A DNA stretch of 64,000 nucleotides from Nelumbo lutea (Eukaryota > Streptophyta > Magnoliopsida > Proteales > Nelumbonaceae), in the NCBI GenBank assembly GCA_022828595.1, contig JAKGHH010000005.1:60507655-60571654 (forward strand), in the 5' to 3' direction. The notes under the pieces were generated by a model, which did not search any database, had not been told where the DNA came from, and saw only the letters and a list, made by a program, of their open reading frames with translations. This document shows, one piece after another, positions 10,601 through 20,589 of the stretch; the first letter of the stretch is position 1, and each line of letters starts with the position of its first letter. The position numbers were made by a program, and so were the translations under genes.

Positions 10601-11540
10601 ACCTGCAACTTGAAATTTCAGATCCAATCCTTAACGTTTTTAGTTTAAATGGGTTAGGATTGCTTGTAGTTTTCATATAAATCTAATTTACTTCAACGGA
10701 AATACATGAGTTGGGTCCATTTTAATATTTAGCAAAAGTAAATATGAGTGGAACTTGCAAGTACTATTTATATGTTTGAATGTGTTACTAGGTCCTATGC
10801 ATAACATTTCACATGTATGTAAAAGGGATCCACAAGTGTGTTTGTCATGGTCTTTGGGTCTTTCTAGCTTTGGAAAAAATCTTTGAAAAATATTGTAACC
10901 AAATGGTCTTTGAAGATCTATCTGTGAAAGTTTATTGGTCTTTCACTGTTTGAAGATTTTCCTAAAAAGACTTGCCAAATGCCTTGTTGTGAAAGACACA
11001 ATCTCAAAAAGATGCATCTCCACCAAATGGTTTGTGAGTTGCCAAAATCTTTATGCAAAAGCTAACATGTCTTTTGGTTGTCAAATCTTCCAAATATCTT
11101 CCAAAAAGGAATTACCAAATGACACCTTACTCGTAACCCCCTCCATTAATAGGTTGAAGATTGGAAAAATCCCTTCTAGAGAAATTCTTATCTGTCAGCA
11201 TTGAAGAAGGTGAAGAGATTGTGGAAATCTTCTGAGGGAATCAACTCAAATGGAAACATGTACCCATTCTTTTTTCCTTTTTATTTTCTTGCCCTTCTTG
11301 CCCCCTCCTTTATTTTTTTTTTTCTTCCCTTTTGTTTTTCTGCCACGTCTCTCTTCTGCGAACTTTAATATACCAATCTAACGGTTAGAATAATGGGTTT
11401 AACAGAACCATCATTACCCATCTAGCCCAGACGATTGAACCATTGACTCGGAAATAAAAGCATTTCTATTTCCACATCGGTTTTTAAAATATTGATTATA
11501 ACCATAAATCTCCATTGTTCTTCCTCTCTTACGTTTGTGA
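7651..11540. other. Long intergenic stretch, no convincing gene
   Basis: AT-rich DNA without a gene I can support. A 36-base block at 7732-7767 recurs exactly at 11877-11912. At 9436-9510 a second very degenerate A-box-like TTTAGCTCAGTT is seen with a weak B-box-like GGATTCACACC. A 71-codon minus-strand frame at 10119-10334 shows no known motif. T-rich and A-rich runs give several spurious frames. Confidence 0.5.
7732..7767 (+). repeat. 36-bp dispersed exact repeat, copy 1
   Basis: This block is identical over 36 bases to 11877-11912 in the same orientation and ends ...TGCATGAATCAT. It probably marks a shared mobile-element fragment, as copy 1 lies 80 bases beyond the SINE-like head. Confidence 0.8.
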
Positions 11541-11546
11541 ACGTGG

Positions 11547-11700
11547 TTACAGGCAGTGTTTAGAAAATCGAATCGGACTGGCCGGTTAAATTGGTTGAAC
11601 CGTAATCCAGGACCTTGACCGGTTCGATCATACCCGCTGACCAATCGATCAGAGGGATCTGTGCCTGATTCGGTTGTCTGAACGGTAGTTATAAGTTGAA
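11547..11700. repeat. Dispersed GGTTGAACCG-type repeat
   Basis: The stretch contains ACTGGCCGGTTAAATTGG, TTGAACCG and GACCGGTTCGATC. It resembles the mixed-orientation 'cgaaccggttcaacc' sequence also present at 57313-57616 and 59020-59300. It is likely a non-autonomous DNA transposon family; ends were not resolved here. Confidence 0.35.
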
Positions 11701-11876
11701 CTAAGTAAATCTCCATTTATGATTTATATCTTCGGATTCTCAGTGCTTGGTGTTGGATCGGTCGTGTTAGAATCAGAAGCAGCTCTGCGAGTCTGCTACC
11801 TGACCTCATCCTCGGCTTTACTTTATCCTCGCTTGCACGGCAATATAAATACACATACAATTTACAGTTTACGCAT

Positions 11877-11912
11877 AAGAGGTCTATCTCTCTCTTCCAT
11901 TGCATGAATCAT
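11877..11912 (+). repeat. 36-bp dispersed exact repeat, copy 2
   Basis: Exact match to 7732-7767. It sits about 650 bases upstream of the eIF4B-like transcript region, just after an ATATAAATAC TATA-like run near 11842. Confidence 0.8.
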
Positions 11913-12640
11913 GCATGATGATATCTACCAACAAACAATCACTCCCAAGTTCAATCCTTCTTCAGGATGCTTTCTTTACACGCTATATATATTGTCCTCT
12001 TATCCCATCTCACTCACATGAACCAATTCATAAACGGGCCCGTTTCGGATCTATATACGAGAGCTATAAGGAATCAGGTATAAAACTCCTGATGAGTGAT
12101 GAAACCCCGAAGACGCGCATTATGATATGAGGCTCCGGGTCTGGATAAATGAACCGCACTTAACGACCGCATTAACCCTTTCCATTTGCATACACACGAT
12201 TATGGGGACAACTGTTGGCACATAATGGAAAGGGAATGGGGGGCTGCGTGAGTGAAGTTCCTTGAATTTGTTGCGAAGAACGAACCCGAGAAAAACCGAG
12301 GGCGGGATGCACGTGCTAACGCAAACGGGAAATCCGGTTTTACCCAGATTCGGAATTAGGATTTATGGAAAGAAGAAAACACGGGGAGTTTACTTTAATT
12401 TATTTTTTAATCAGAAGCCGTCCATCTCTGAAGTGTGAACACGCGTTGGCATCACAAGGCCTACTTGCCAAATCCTAAATCCCTAGTCCCAGTTGTAATA
12501 CAGCACAGCACAGCACAGCATCCCCAGCGGCCCAGCCTAGAGTAATAATAAATAAAATGGAGGCTTTCCATACCAAGAGTTTTATCAACCAAACAACAGA
12601 GGTAGAGCAGAGAGCGAGGGCTAGCGGGAGAGAAGAGAGA
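11913..12640 (+). promoter_or_regulatory. Putative promoter and 5' leader of the eIF4B-like gene
   Basis: This 0.7-kb interval lies directly upstream of the eIF4B-like start codon. 12560-12640 is purine-rich leader with AGAGAGAAT before the ATG. An upstream in-frame ATG at 12557 has no stop before 12641 and could add 28 residues, but family N-termini favour 12641. No unambiguous TATA box was found. Nothing else recognisable is present. Confidence 0.4.
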
Positions 12641-15600
12641 ATGGCGACCACTGTATCTGCATGGGCGAAGCCTGGGGCATGGGCCCTCGACTCGGAAGAA
12701 CACGAAGCTATGGAGCTTCTTCAGCAGCAGCAGAAGGACGACGCTAGTGAAAAGAGTGATGGTCATATCGACTACGCCTCCAACTCCAATCCCACCCACC
12801 AACAACCTCTCACCTCAGATTTTCCTTCTCTCTCCGTAGCTGCTGCCACCAAATCCAAGAAGAAGAAGGGCCAGACTTTCTCCCTTGCCGAATTCAACAC
12901 CGGCAACTCTGTCACATATGGTTCCGCCAAAGCCGCTCAGTCCAACCTAGCCAAGGGTCTCACCACCGATGAGCTTCTCATGCTCCCCACCGGCCCTCGC
13001 GAGCGCACTGCCGAGGAACTTGAGCGTGCTTCCTCCCGTGGATTCCGTTCTTATGGTTCCGGCGGCATGCATGAAAACGGCCGTGGTAGTAGGTATTCTA
13101 ACGGCGATGATGCTTCGAACCCTAGGTGGGGCTCTTCTAGGGTTTCCGATGAACCCCGCAGGAACGGAAGTTTTCACAGGGAACCTGCTCCTTCCCGTGC
13201 TGATGAGATTGACGATTGGGGTGCCGCAAAGAAATCTGTGGCTGCTCCGCCTCCGTTTGAGCGCAGAGAGAGGAGTGGTTTCTTCGATTCGCAATCTAGG
13301 GCTGACGAATCGGGCAGTTGGGTGACGAACAAGACCTTCGTTCCATCCGAAGGACGAAGAGTGGGGTCAGGAGGTGGATTTGAGAACCATAGGGATAGAA
13401 GGGGAGGTTTTGAGATGTTTCAGAAGGAGTCGTCCTTCGGTAGCGGTGCAGATTCGGATTCTTGGGGGAAGAAGAGGGAAGAGGGCAATGGAAGTGGAAG
13501 GCCGAGACTTGTTTTGCAGCCACGAACTTTGCCATTGAGCAACGGCGATCAGCAACAGCCTGGGTCCGTGACTACGACCAAAAGCAAGGGTTTGAACCCG
13601 TTTGGAGAGGCCCGACCAAGGGAGGAAGTTTTGGCGGAAAAAGGTCAGGATTGGAAGAAGATTGACGAGCAGCTCGAGTCGATGAAAATCAAGGAGGTTA
13701 GTAATGGAGGTCCTGCTCATAGTGATGGCCCGTCGTTTGGAAAGAAGAATTTCGGAACGGGGGACGGAAGGACTAGTCTACCTGAAGACCGGACGGAGAG
13801 AAGCTGGAGGAAGACGGATTCAGTTGATGTTCCTACCCCGAGGTCTGCCCTTGTCTAAACCGTTCTATCAATTCATGATTGTTCTCTTTCTGAGTAACAT
13901 GAACTAACTAATTCTTCAGTACCTATTAGTTACTTATTTTGATTGCACATGTGCATCAAGGAAATTTATGTTCGATTTTACATCTTTGGGTTTCCGCAAT
14001 GATTATTAAACAACTAATTGTCATTGGGAATCTGAATCTCTAGATGTCTTGTCTCGAAGTTTATAAGCATCTGTTCGTTGCTAATATGTGTCCTGTCACC
14101 TGGAGGTCATTGTTTCGTTTTTGACTGTATGCTGTGTCTCTCTTTGATAGATTTCTTTCTATTGGCACCTGTCTAGTGTAACTAAGATATATGAATACAG
14201 AGAAGCTTTAATTAGGGTCTGCATTCCCTGAGCTGCTATTGGAGTTAAATAGCTATTCTCAATTGTATCTGTAATAATGATTTGTGGAAAAGAGGTCCTT
14301 TATTAGAATGTTGTTCTAGCTGTAGCTGTACAGTATATCCGCTGGTATCGTCAGGTTTTTCATTGAGGTTGTCTGTGATCAACAATAAGCAGCTTCTTAC
14401 TCATCATATGCATTAGAAGAGCAGGCTTTTTGGTAACTATGTGCCGGACTAGTAGGGTAGCTCTGACTTTTTTCAAATTACATATTAGATGGTCATATCC
14501 CAGATGGTTGGGATAAGGCTCACATGAGTTGTACATTATCAGTTTGATATTTTGATTTTCTGAATTGCTTAAGTTTGGTTATGCAAATATTACTCAGTAA
14601 TCTCATAGGTAGCTTCTGATATCCATGCAATCCTAATTCTTGTGTTCTAAGTTTTTTATTACTAGACTTCATTCAAGTCATTGTTGCAATGAATTATTTC
14701 ATGGTAGTGTTAAATTTGTTCAGCTAAATAGTAGGGTCATATGTTTGAAAGCTGTTTGTTGCCTTGGTTAATGAATACCTATCTTAGTTAATTGATTTAG
14801 TTAAATAGCAAAACTGATGTCAGACTCCTCATATGGCTAGCAGTTATTATTTTATTCATTTATTTTTAAGTGATGGAAGCCTGAATGTATATTGTATCAT
14901 TTCATTTTCTTTAGTCTGCGATAAAGAATCACAAATTAGTAGCCGAATTAACAAATTTGTATATTTAAAGTCAAGATTACAGTGATAGCCCTGTGATATA
15001 TTGGGAATATGGTGAACAGATTGTATATTATTTTACTGCTTTTTGGTCAGCCTCTCTTGCATAGATTCACTTGATTTTGTTACTATAAAAAAGAATCACG
15101 TTAATCTTGATCAAGTCACTGTTAACTGAACATCTGTAAAACAAATTCTTGGTCAAGTTCTCTCAACATGTGGATCCACCCCTATAACATTCAATATAAT
15201 CAGATTTGATTTAATTTAAAAATATATGCTCATATATACTTAAAATCTATGTTGTATGTATTAGTAAAGTTGATTTGAATTTTGTGCCTTTACTAAATTT
15301 TCATATGTTCAAGTTTTATTTAAGTAATTTTCAATTAATTTTGTTCATAAAATATAGTATCAAAGCCATTTTTAGTTAATAGCAAAAAAGAAGCCATTTT
15401 TAGTTCACTTTATTAATTCTTCATAATATTTTGATTAATTTTAGTTTAATTTATTTTATACTATTTGATATCCAATTGTAATTCAAATTTTCATTCAATC
15501 TGACATAAATCCAATGGATAAGATCCAATTGAAATTTGAACATAAATGGATTAAATTAGATTTGACCCATTTGCAGCTCTAGCAGACATGTCTCCAAAAT

Positions 15601-15818
15601 CTACTGTAAATGCTGATGACAGGAGTCTGGGTGCAGCTTACTAATTTGGTATAATCCGTGAATGTTAATTGTTAGGTAAGCTCAGACTTGGTTACAAAAC
15701 CTGTCTTGACCCTCTTATGTAAAAGGTTGAACTCCACTCTATTTGGTTGACTCCCAAAGTTCTCTCATGATCTCTCATTTATATATCCTTTATGCTTTTT
15801 GATTGTATCCTTCATATA

Positions 15819-15850
<32 letters not shown>

Positions 15851-16781
15851 GAGACAAGATACATTCTTCCGTCCTTAATATGTGTGCACTCTATTTTTGT
15901 CTCACTCATCTCCTTCAGCTAGACTGCATGTTAAAGCAATGCTGTTGCTGCAAGGAAAAAGCAGGATAAAATCAATAATCAATTAACTGATAATACTACT
16001 AGCTTGAAAAGGAATCAAGAGATGTTTCAGTTACTTTGTTCCTCTGTTTTGTGCATGTTAACCTCTATGTGGTAACACAACTTTGATGTCATTTTGGAGG
16101 AATTAAACCAAAAACTTTGATGTCATTTTGGAGGAATTAAACCAAACCATGTCTTGCTGCAGGTTAGGCTGTTATTATCTTTTTTACTTGTATTTATATC
16201 ACGATTTACACAAATATGGTAGTTGATATGAACCCGCTATCCCTTTAGCAGCCTCGATTCATTATTCCATCTTTTTTCCAGGTAGTCTTTATAAGCCGGT
16301 AGAAAGTTAATAATTTTTCAAACTACTGTATTGTTTTATTTCCTTGTAAATTGACAGATATCCCACCTATATGTGTCTATTGTAAGAATTTGAGTCTGCA
16401 TTATATGACTAAATCTTACCGTGCATATATTATAATGCTTCAAATAAGCTTGTAATATGGCCATACTGATATTATATATGTGAGTAAACATTAAAGAACA
16501 CGGGTAAGTATGAAACAGTTGTGGGTGCCCTATAGCCCCATGTGCCACAGACATCTGATCCAAATTCTGTTTTGCAACAAAAAGGGAGAGGGAAGGGAGT
16601 CGGGATGCTGGGGTAGTGGTTGCTCGGACCGGCTTTCATTCCTGAATCCTGATGCTTGTAGTCTAGCAATCTATCTGTATCATTTGCTTTGGGCTTCGAA
16701 CCTTATTTAAATTCTCACAGTAGTAGTCTTGTGTGCAGTGCTAGTAAAACCAACGATAATGAAGGCGTTGCTGTAAACTGA
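12641..16781 (+). CDS. Eukaryotic translation initiation factor 4B-like (two exons)
   Basis: Coding sequence is join(12641..13842, 16739..16781), 414 residues. Plant eIF4B promotes eIF4A/4F helicase activity during cytosolic ribosome recruitment. Seen: the N-terminus AWAKPGAWALDSEEHEA, DFPSL at about residue 60, a Lys-rich KSKKKKGQTFSLAEF, LPTGPRERTAEELER near 115, RWGSSRVSDE, the RPRLVLQPRTLP block at about 287, NPFGEARPREEVLAEKGQDW at about 319 and ERSWRK near the end, all diagnostic of the plant family. The protein is hydrophilic, Gly/Ser/Arg-rich and mostly disordered. Reading on in exon 1 gives only SALV and a stop. Splicing at AG|GTCTGC (13842/13843) to the TTGTGTGCAG acceptor (16738) restores a family-like tail, ASKTNDNEGVAVN. 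It is shorter than the ~530 residues of Arabidopsis eIF4B. The start at 12641 is chosen on homology. The exon is GC-rich against AT-rich flanks. Confidence 0.88.
15165..15590. mobile_element. Dispersed MITE-like repeat, copy 2 (intronic)
   Basis: Uninterrupted relative of 6850-7580, sharing GATTTGATTTAATTTAAA, CATATATACTTAAAAT, a TTACTAAATTTTCAT block and the right end CCATTTGCAGCTCTAG. It acts as the empty-site comparison for the retro-insertion in copy 1. Confidence 0.55.
15819..15850. repeat. Compound (CT)n(CA)n microsatellite
   Basis: About ten CT units run straight into about six CA units inside the eIF4B intron. Confidence 0.95.
16081..16145. repeat. 34-bp tandem duplication in the eIF4B intron
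   Basis: 16081-16111 and 16115-16145 are identical over 31 bases, separated by AAA. Confidence 0.95.
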
Positions 16782-17141
16782 GGATGGAGAGATTAGCAAT
16801 ACGACTTTGAAGGCTGAGCTACAAAAAAACTTTTGCTGAAGAGGTGTCGGATTGATAAGATTATTAGTTTATTAGTCCAATTTTACTTTTGTTTTTTCTT
16901 CAATTTTGTTTTAATCCCATCTGGGGGGTTTACTGTGGAATGCGGGACTGCCAGTTTTTGTAGCTTTTTTTTTTTTTTTTTTTTTTTAAGTAGCTTGTTT
17001 TTATTATTTTTTTTAGGTTTGGACTCGTATCTAGCCGAGAGATGAGCGCACTCAATTATTTGTATGCATATTGTTTCTATATTTTTTAAATGAAGTTTCT
17101 GTGCTTAGCAGATTTTTGATTCTAATTTCGTGACAAATAAA
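16782..17141 (+). terminator. 3' UTR and poly-A signal of the eIF4B-like gene
   Basis: Sequence after the stop at 16779-16781 contains a 23-base T run (16965-16987) and an AATAAA at 17136-17141. A second AATAAA lies near 17201. Which of them is used cannot be told from sequence. Confidence 0.4.
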
Positions 17142-18344
17142 GCAAGAGAAATTATGTCCTTATTTGCTCCTAAACAACGGATTTAAATCTTTTGAACAAA
17201 TAAAGCAAACTTAAAATAGACCCAAAATGTAGGTTTTCACTAATGACCAATCGGTTTTGGGTGATAAACTCTCGACCTAAGTTAAAATAAATATAATTTT
17301 AGTATATATATATATATATACATAAATATATAATGAATATACACTGTTATTGTAAAATTATTTTTAATAAATATTATATTTTTAAAAATTATTTTCTATA
17401 ATTATTAATTGATATAAGTGAAATTAGTTATTTACAATATTATTTAGATATTTAAATAATATTGTTATTTAAAATTTCAAAATATTAATTATTTATTGAA
17501 TTTAATAATTCATAAAATTATAATTAGTACTATTATTACATAATTCGTCATTAATTTTGTAAAATATTAAATTATTATTAATATGAATATTATGAAATTT
17601 ATTATGATTAATTTTCTTTTTTAATTTATTACATAATTTTTATTTTAACTATTTAAAATTTAGTCATTTAAATATTTAAATAATATGTAAAATATTTAAC
17701 TTTTTTCATTATTTGAATTTTAATTATTTTAATATTATTTTAGTTATTGAAATATTTAAATAATGTTTTATTTTTTAATGTTAATTTTTATTATTTTAAT
17801 AACATTTAAATTGAATAATTCATAAAATTATAATTTATATTGTTACTACATAATTTCATGATGAATTTGGTAAAAATATAGAATTATTAATAATATGAAT
17901 ATTATTAAATCTATTATAATTATTTTTTTGTTTTGAATAAATACTTAAAGTTAGTATATAATTCCATTATAATATTTAAATAATTCTGAAATTTTTTGAT
18001 TGAAACTTTCATAGATGTACATAAAAAATTCTGAAATACAAAAAGAATCCTCTTGTATTAAGTAATCAACAATTCCCTTTTCTTCAGACAAGTAAGGAAT
18101 ATTTACATAAAATACAGTATCTAACTAAAATGTCCGAACGAATGAAATTCTAATGACTATGTCTAGGTATGGGCATTCTCTCACCACTAGTCCATCATAA
18201 TACAACCCTACATTTTAACAAGATAGTTACGAATTTATGATATAAAGGCTTTCTTGCTTTAGTTTTCTCCTTGAGATGTTAATCTCCATCTATCCGGCCG
18301 AGAATATAACGGGCTCCATTTTGAATAGGGTTTGAATCCATCCT
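17142..18344. repeat. Extremely AT-rich stretch with a 300-bp-period duplication
   Basis: Almost pure A/T from about 17280 to 17960, with a (TA)n run near 17304. Blocks at 17503-17640 and 17803-17940 align at an offset of 300 bases: both start AATAATTCATAAAATTATAA and both contain AATATGAATATTAT. The stretch ends where the GC-rich Tat LTR begins. No gene is seen. It could be a scaffold-attachment-like region or a decayed AT-rich transposon. Confidence 0.6.
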
Positions 18345-19082
18345 GATGAAGGAAGATTGGCCCGATCTCTTCATTATGTGACACGTGGCAGAAACGACAG
18401 CTCGACAGAAGGGGCCAAGCTCAGGCGGGGACAAGGGGACACACCGCCGAACTAACCCACCTTGTAACAGCTCGGGATAGACTTCGCCGAACTGACCCAC
18501 CTTGTAACAGCTCGGGATAGACTTCACCGAACTGACCCACCTTGTAACAGTTCGGGATACTTCCGAGCTCAAGATCGCCTCGCTCAGCACTTCGCATCAT
18601 CTTCTACGCACCAAAGCCAAACAAGTCGTACCATGCCTGACACCAGGGAAGTCCGTGCCCGAGGGCGCCATGCCTGACTGACTTGGGATCTGACGTTTGG
18701 CAGCAGCACTCTAAACGGCCACCTGCCACCGCCACTGACGCCGCCATCTCCAGTTAGACGGTTAGGCAGTGACGGTTCTGTCTCAGCAGAAGGGACGACG
18801 GCCGAGTTGACAAGCGCAAGGGTAATCATACCCGATCTGACAAGGGCCTCGGGACGAGTACACGAAGTGACTATAAGAGCCCCCTGCCCCCCGACAACGG
18901 AGGTATGCAAACTTTGCGCTATCTGGTATTACCTTGCTTTTGAAAGATTCTAACTTGAGATTCGGAGCCTCTACACCGGGTTCCCCCTGGAGCTTTCCCA
19001 TCTCCTCCGTTTCAGGTTCCCTGCTACCCCGTTCAGAAGCAAGGCAGCGGACAGCTAAGACCGGTCGGATCGCGCTCCATCA
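18345..19082 (+). mobile_element. 5' LTR of Tat-lineage Ty3/gypsy element
   Basis: The right end is fixed by CATCA just before the primer-binding site. The left end is placed at TGATGAAGG (18345) because TGATG/CATCA form the usual inverted LTR termini, giving 738 bp. The left boundary could lie up to ~70 bases earlier, where GC-rich sequence starts. A CTATAAGAG TATA box is at 18871. Three tandem 40-bp units lie in the U3 part. No second LTR copy is visible before the assembly gap. Confidence 0.6.
18447..18562 (+). repeat. Three tandem 40-bp units in the LTR U3
   Basis: The ACTGACCCACCTTGTAACAG motif recurs at 18451 (with one change), 18491 and 18531 at an exact 40-base period. Repeated U3 blocks like this often act as enhancers in LTR elements; function here is inference. 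Confidence 0.85.
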
Positions 19083-19084
19083 AT

Positions 19085-19102
19085 TGGCACCGTCTGTGGG
19101 AA
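19085..19102 (+). promoter_or_regulatory. Primer-binding site of the Tat element
   Basis: TGGCACCGTCTGTGGGAA follows the LTR end after two bases. It matches the TGGCGCCGTCTGTGGG-type sites usual in Tat-lineage elements, with one change (GCGCC to GCACC). Confidence 0.7.
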
Positions 19103-19167
19103 AACGCTTCAAAAAGCCTCCCCCCAAACTTCGATACCCCCTTTTTTCTTCAAAAAACCCAACACTC

Positions 19168-20589
19168 ATGGCCTCCTCCAGCAACACAAGACGTGGCACG
19201 GAGACAAACGCCATCGGGGAGCAACTTCAGGTCCCCGTAGTGTGCGTTGGACAGTTCACCATCCCCCTTTCGGCGGATGGGATCCCCATCCTGAACACGC
19301 CACAAGCAGTGGCACCCGTAAACCCTCCTACCACAAACGTCCCCTTTCCTCTCCCCATTGAGACAACCTTCACTGAACCAACTGCCGTCCACCTGGCAGC
19401 TAGCCAAGACCGATTGGAGGACCTGATGCAGTGCATGCGGGCAATGCAAGCCCAAATGCAACAGTTCTAGCAACACCAGCTTCACCAGCACCAAGTGCTG
19501 CACAACATCTCCCAGTATCACTATCAACAGCAGTTCCCCCAACTGCCACTGAACCAACCACTACTTCCTCCTCGCCACCCCGCTCCGAGGCCGGTCAAGG
19601 CCTTCCCGCAGGATGGGCGCCCCCGCCAGGCGAAGGCCTCCCGGCCCCAGAACCACCCCAACAGCCAGGCCTCGTTCCCAGGCCAAAGGGAGAAAAATGT
19701 CATCCCCGCCTCGCAACCCGCAGGCGGGTCGGGAACCTCACCCGCGAGGTCGGCACCCCGGCGCTCCCAGCCCGAGCTCCCGCTCACCGAAAACCGATTC
19801 AGCGCCCTGGCGGCAGACCACCAGCACTTCGGGCCCATCGAGCTCGGTAACACGGAGGCCAGCAGCGCCAGCACAAGGCCCGCTCAACGGCGAAGGCACC
19901 GGCGAAGTCGCCAAACTGCCACCCGCGCCTTGTCGGAATTCAGAGGCAAAGCCACGAGCTCGGACGAGGTAGGGGCTACCTCGGCTCTCTCCGTTCCTTC
20001 CCCCCTCGCATCGGAACTCCTGGCGGTCCCCTTACCCAGAGACTTCAAGCTCCCACCTTTGGACAAGTACGACGGGTCCTTCGACCCCAACGACCACGTT
20101 GACGCCTTTCAGTTGCAAATGCACCTCGCCAGGGCTAGCGAATTGTGCATGTGCGTGGCCTTTACCACCACCCTCAGGGGGGTAGCCCGCACTTGGTACA
20201 GGAACCTAGCCCCCGGGTCGATAAAGTGCTGGGCCCAGTTCGTGCAAGTCTTCACCACACACTTCGTCACCAGTCGACGGTGCCCCAGAACAGAGGAAAG
20301 CATATTCGGAGTGGTCCAAAGAGAAGGAGAATCTATTCGGGGCTACATCAAGCGGTTCAACGAAGCATGCTTGCAAATACCGCGGTTGGACCCCGCAGTG
20401 CAGCTCGCGGCGGCCAAAAGAGGGGTGACGCACAAAGAGTTCAAATGGCACATGGTGGCCAACCAGCCCGCGACCGTGGCCGAATTCCTCAAACTCGCAG
20501 ATAAGTTCATGAGGACAGAGGAAGAAATCAACGAACCGAAGGCGGGAACGAGAAAAGAAAGAGAGAAGGCGAGCTCTCCAACCCGGTGA
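19168..20589 (+). pseudogene. gag: Tat-lineage gag, interrupted
   Basis: Structural capsid polyprotein of a Ty3/gypsy retrotransposon. It starts at ATG 19168 after the PBS. The first 100 codons end in an amber at 19468-19470 inside a Gln/His-rich stretch, and the same frame continues to 20589. A Pro/Arg-rich linker comes first. Next is the conserved retrotransposon gag domain (LPPLDKYDGSFDPNDHVDAF, GVARTWYRNLAPGSIKCWAQF, EGESIRGYIKRFNEACLQI) at about 20040-20400. The frame ends in TGA at 20587 and pol continues in another frame, so gag and pol are joined by a frameshift, either mutational or programmed. GC-rich unlike its surroundings. Confidence 0.85.

Larger units (their letters stand above)
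13843..16738 (+). other. Single 2.9-kb intron of the eIF4B-like gene
   Basis: GT at 13843 and AG at 16737-16738, phase 2. The intron is AT-rich and holds a second copy of a dispersed MITE-like repeat (15165-15590), a CT/CA microsatellite (15819-15850) and a 34-bp tandem duplication (16081-16145). A second acceptor, ATTCTCACAG ending at 16720, is 18 bases upstream and in frame. Confidence 0.75.

Noticed and set aside
12089..12117. CTGATGAG...GAAAC...CGAAG, resembling a hammerhead ribozyme core
   Set aside because: Only five bases separate the CTGATGA and GAAAC boxes, too few for stem II, and no pairing or cleavage site could be placed around it.
12557..12640. Upstream in-frame ATG as the eIF4B start
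   Set aside because: The 28 extra residues do not look like the family N-terminus, which begins at the downstream Met (MATTVSAWAKPGAW).
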